DNA of 64,000 bases from Bartonella florencae (GTDB lineage: Bacteria > Pseudomonadota > Alphaproteobacteria > Rhizobiales > Rhizobiaceae). Shown piece after piece: positions 62,398-64,000 of the stretch. Each line of letters opens with the position of its first letter. Position 1 is the stretch's first letter. Position numbers and translations under genes: made by a program. The stretch is taken from assembly GCF_000312525.1 (NCBI RefSeq), contig NZ_HE997451.1:8403-72402 (forward strand). The letters are read 5' to 3'. The notes beneath the pieces were generated by a model. The model ran no database searches. It was given only the letters and a program-made list of their open reading frames with translations, and had not been told where the DNA came from.

Positions 62398-62818
62398 TTT
62401 TCCATCTTTTTTCGTGTTCGAACAGCAAGAAAAATAAAAGATCTCTCTTTTTTATGATCTATTTCTCAGCTTTATTAAAATCATGAAACTATTTGCAATT
62501 TTTTACAACGAACGATGTTTTTGATATCTAAACAATTTATATAATTTTTTGCAGAGGATTCTTATGTACTGAGCTTGTTGGTAGTGCAAGATAAATTAAA
62601 AATTCTTGTTGATATGGATATGTCAATAAATTTTTAAAAAGAGATAAAATTGTTAATTATTCTATTTTACTCTTATCCATATATCTTATAATCATTAACA
62701 CTTCTTCTTCAATCAAAAGGTGATGAATTAAATTTATGACAGATTGAAACAATAAGCTACTTTAATTGTTATCACGTTGTAAGAGCTGTCGCTGATTGCT
62801 AAAAAGGTAAAGTAATTC
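62398..62818. other. non-coding gap comEC-rpiA
   Basis: No gene, RNA or strong terminator is seen in these 421 AT-rich bases. Some rhizobia carry lexA after comEC; no trace of it was recognised here. Confidence 0.4.
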
Positions 62819-63511
62819 ATGGATGTTCAGCAGTTAAAAAAAATGGCAGCTTTAAAAGCGCTTGAATTTGTTGAAGATGGTATGCGGCTTGGTATTGGAT
62901 CTGGTTCAACAGTAAATGAATTTATTCGCCTTCTTGGTGGGCGTGTTGCAGATGGTCTGTGTGTGACGGGTGTCGCAACTTCGCGATATTCTGAACAACT
63001 TTGTTGCAAGTTTGGAGTTCCTATCAGTACCTTAGAGCAAATACCTGAACTAGATCTTGATATTGATGGAGCAGATGAAATTTGTCCAGAAATGTCTCTT
63101 ATTAAAGGGGGAGGTGGGGCATTACTGCATGAAAAAATTGTGGCATCAGCATCTCGAGAAATGCTTATTATTGCAGATGAAACAAAGGTAGTAAAAAAAC
63201 TTGGTGCTTTTGCATTACCCATTGAAGTCAATCCATTTGGTATGCATACGACACGCAAAGCCATAGAAAAGGTAGCGGGTGATTTAGGGCTTTCTGGAGA
63301 AGTTGTACTACGAATGAATGGAGAAGTCCCTTTTAAAACAGATGGTGGTCACTTTATTTTTGATGCGTTTTGGAGGTGCATTTTGCAGCCAAAGCCATTG
63401 TCAGATGCACTTCTTGCAATTCCAGGTGTGGTAGAGCATGGTCTTTTTTTGGGATTAGCGTCGCGTGCAATTGTCGCTATGGCTAATGGACAAATAAAAG
63501 TTTTAGAATGA
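62819..63511 (+). CDS. rpiA: ribose-5-phosphate isomerase A
   Basis: RpiA interconverts ribose-5-phosphate and ribulose-5-phosphate in the pentose phosphate pathway. The 230-residue protein has [16 protein letters not shown] (about residues 24-39), the catalytic [10 protein letters not shown] (about residues 81-90) and [14 protein letters not shown] (about residues 96-109). ATG 62819 follows AAAGGTAAAG. A DUF2059 gene follows, a Rhizobiales arrangement. Confidence 0.95.
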   Translation: MDVQQLKKMAALKALEFVEDGMRLGIGSGSTVNEFIRLLGGRVADGLCVTGVATSRYSEQLCCKFGVPISTLEQIPELDLDIDGADEICPEMSLIKGGGGALLHEKIVASASREMLIIADETKVVKKLGAFALPIEVNPFGMHTTRKAIEKVAGDLGLSGEVVLRMNGEVPFKTDGGHFIFDAFWRCILQPKPLSDALLAIPGVVEHGLFLGLASRAIVAMANGQIKVLE

Positions 63512-63628
63512 TTGATTTTAAAGAAGACAGTTTACATAACAATTATGTTAACATAATAAAAAGTCTGGAAGATTTTAAATAAAATAATAAATTTAAGTTT
63601 ACAATTAGTTATCGGGGTAATCATTACA

Positions 63629-64000
63629 ATGAAAAAAATATTTTCTTATCAGCGTTTTATCGTATATTTTGGTGCAATTGCCGTTTTGGTTATGAATATT
63701 GGAATGTCTTATGCACAAGGTGTGAGTGATCAGCATTTAGATTCAGCAAGAAAGACTATCAGTGCCATTCGTGCAACGGATCAATTTGATAGTTTTTTAC
63801 CAAATGCGGCACGTGATCTAAAAGACGAACTCATAGGCGATGATCCAAATTTGGCAACGGATATTTCTAATATTGTTGATAAGCAGGCACTCGCTTTAGC
63901 TAAACGACGCTCTGATTTAGAAAAAGAAATTGCTCATGTGTATGCAAAATATTTTACACAAAAAGAACTTGATGCAATTACAGCATTTTATAATTCTGAC
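63629..64000 (+). CDS. DUF2059 secreted protein (partial, runs off the window end)
   Basis: From ATG 63629 the frame is open to the window edge (124 codons so far). It starts with a signal peptide (about residues 1-30, ending MSYAQ), then helical sequence with SARKTISAIRATDQFDSFLP and, near the end, VYAKYFTQKELDAITAFYNS, which is typical of the DUF2059 family. In Rhizobiales this gene commonly sits between rpiA and gor. The family's role is not established. A GGGGTAA stretch upstream is the likely ribosome-binding site. Confidence 0.8.
   Translation, partial: MKKIFSYQRFIVYFGAIAVLVMNIGMSYAQGVSDQHLDSARKTISAIRATDQFDSFLPNAARDLKDELIGDDPNLATDISNIVDKQALALAKRRSDLEKEIAHVYAKYFTQKELDAITAFYNSD

Noticed and set aside
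62398-62818. lexA or an SOS box after comEC
   Set aside because: No LexA-like coding pattern and no convincing alphaproteobacterial SOS motif; only AT-rich sequence.

Overview
The window is chromosomal DNA from an AT-rich alphaproteobacterium of the Rhizobiales, most probably a Bartonella species. The evidence is the gene content, the gene order and the protein sequences: the pyrH-frr-(uppS)-cdsA-rseP-bamA-lpxD-fabZ-lpxA-lpxI-lpxB block, an EipB/DUF1849 protein, a Rhizobiales-type RpoB/RpoC, and a gltA of Bartonella character. The species cannot be named from sequence reading alone. Almost everything is core housekeeping. I saw no prophage, transposase, CRISPR array, toxin-antitoxin pair or secretion locus.

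Layout. 1-12.6 kb: tRNA-Trp, secE, nusG, rplK, rplA, rplJ, rplL, rpoB, rpoC, a transcription-translation superoperon closed by an intrinsic terminator. 12.6-13.4 kb: a non-coding gap with a decayed small gene. 13.4-18 kb: glyA, nrdR, ribD (frameshifted), ribE, ribH, nusB. 18-22.6 kb: bamE on the minus strand, then DUF177, plsX, fabH, ihfA and a MerR regulator. 22.6-26.5 kb: thrS, yidD and an IscU-like gene on the minus strand, then folE and tRNA-Leu(GAG). 26.7-34 kb: a looser region with a lipoprotein esterase, small hypothetical genes, a nitroreductase, sdaA and a SPOR-tailed D,D-carboxypeptidase. 34-38.8 kb: clpS-clpA, a HIT protein, a RidA protein and EipB. 38.9-52 kb: rpsB, tsf, pyrH, frr, an apparent uppS relic, cdsA (frameshifted), rseP, bamA and the lipid A block lpxD-fabZ-lpxA-lpxI-lpxB. 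52-56.4 kb: a polar amino acid ABC importer on the minus strand with a tandemly duplicated binding protein. 57-64 kb: gltA and gltX on the minus strand, comEC (frameshifted), rpiA and the start of a DUF2059 protein.

The genes fall into coherent modules: transcription/ribosome, one-carbon and riboflavin synthesis, type II fatty acid and phospholipid synthesis feeding lipid A, outer-membrane assembly (BamA, BamE, RseP), N-end-rule proteolysis (ClpS/ClpA), and amino acid uptake feeding central metabolism.

The most notable observations are signs of decay or sequence error rather than a new system. Three conserved genes (ribD, cdsA, comEC) each carry a single-base shift exactly at a homopolymer run (A8, T7, T7). 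The usual uppS slot between frr and cdsA holds only a stop-riddled sequence that still resembles uppS, preceded by a strong terminator. The duplicated binding-protein genes each keep a matching 25-base dyad in their leader. I did not find a convincing undescribed system.
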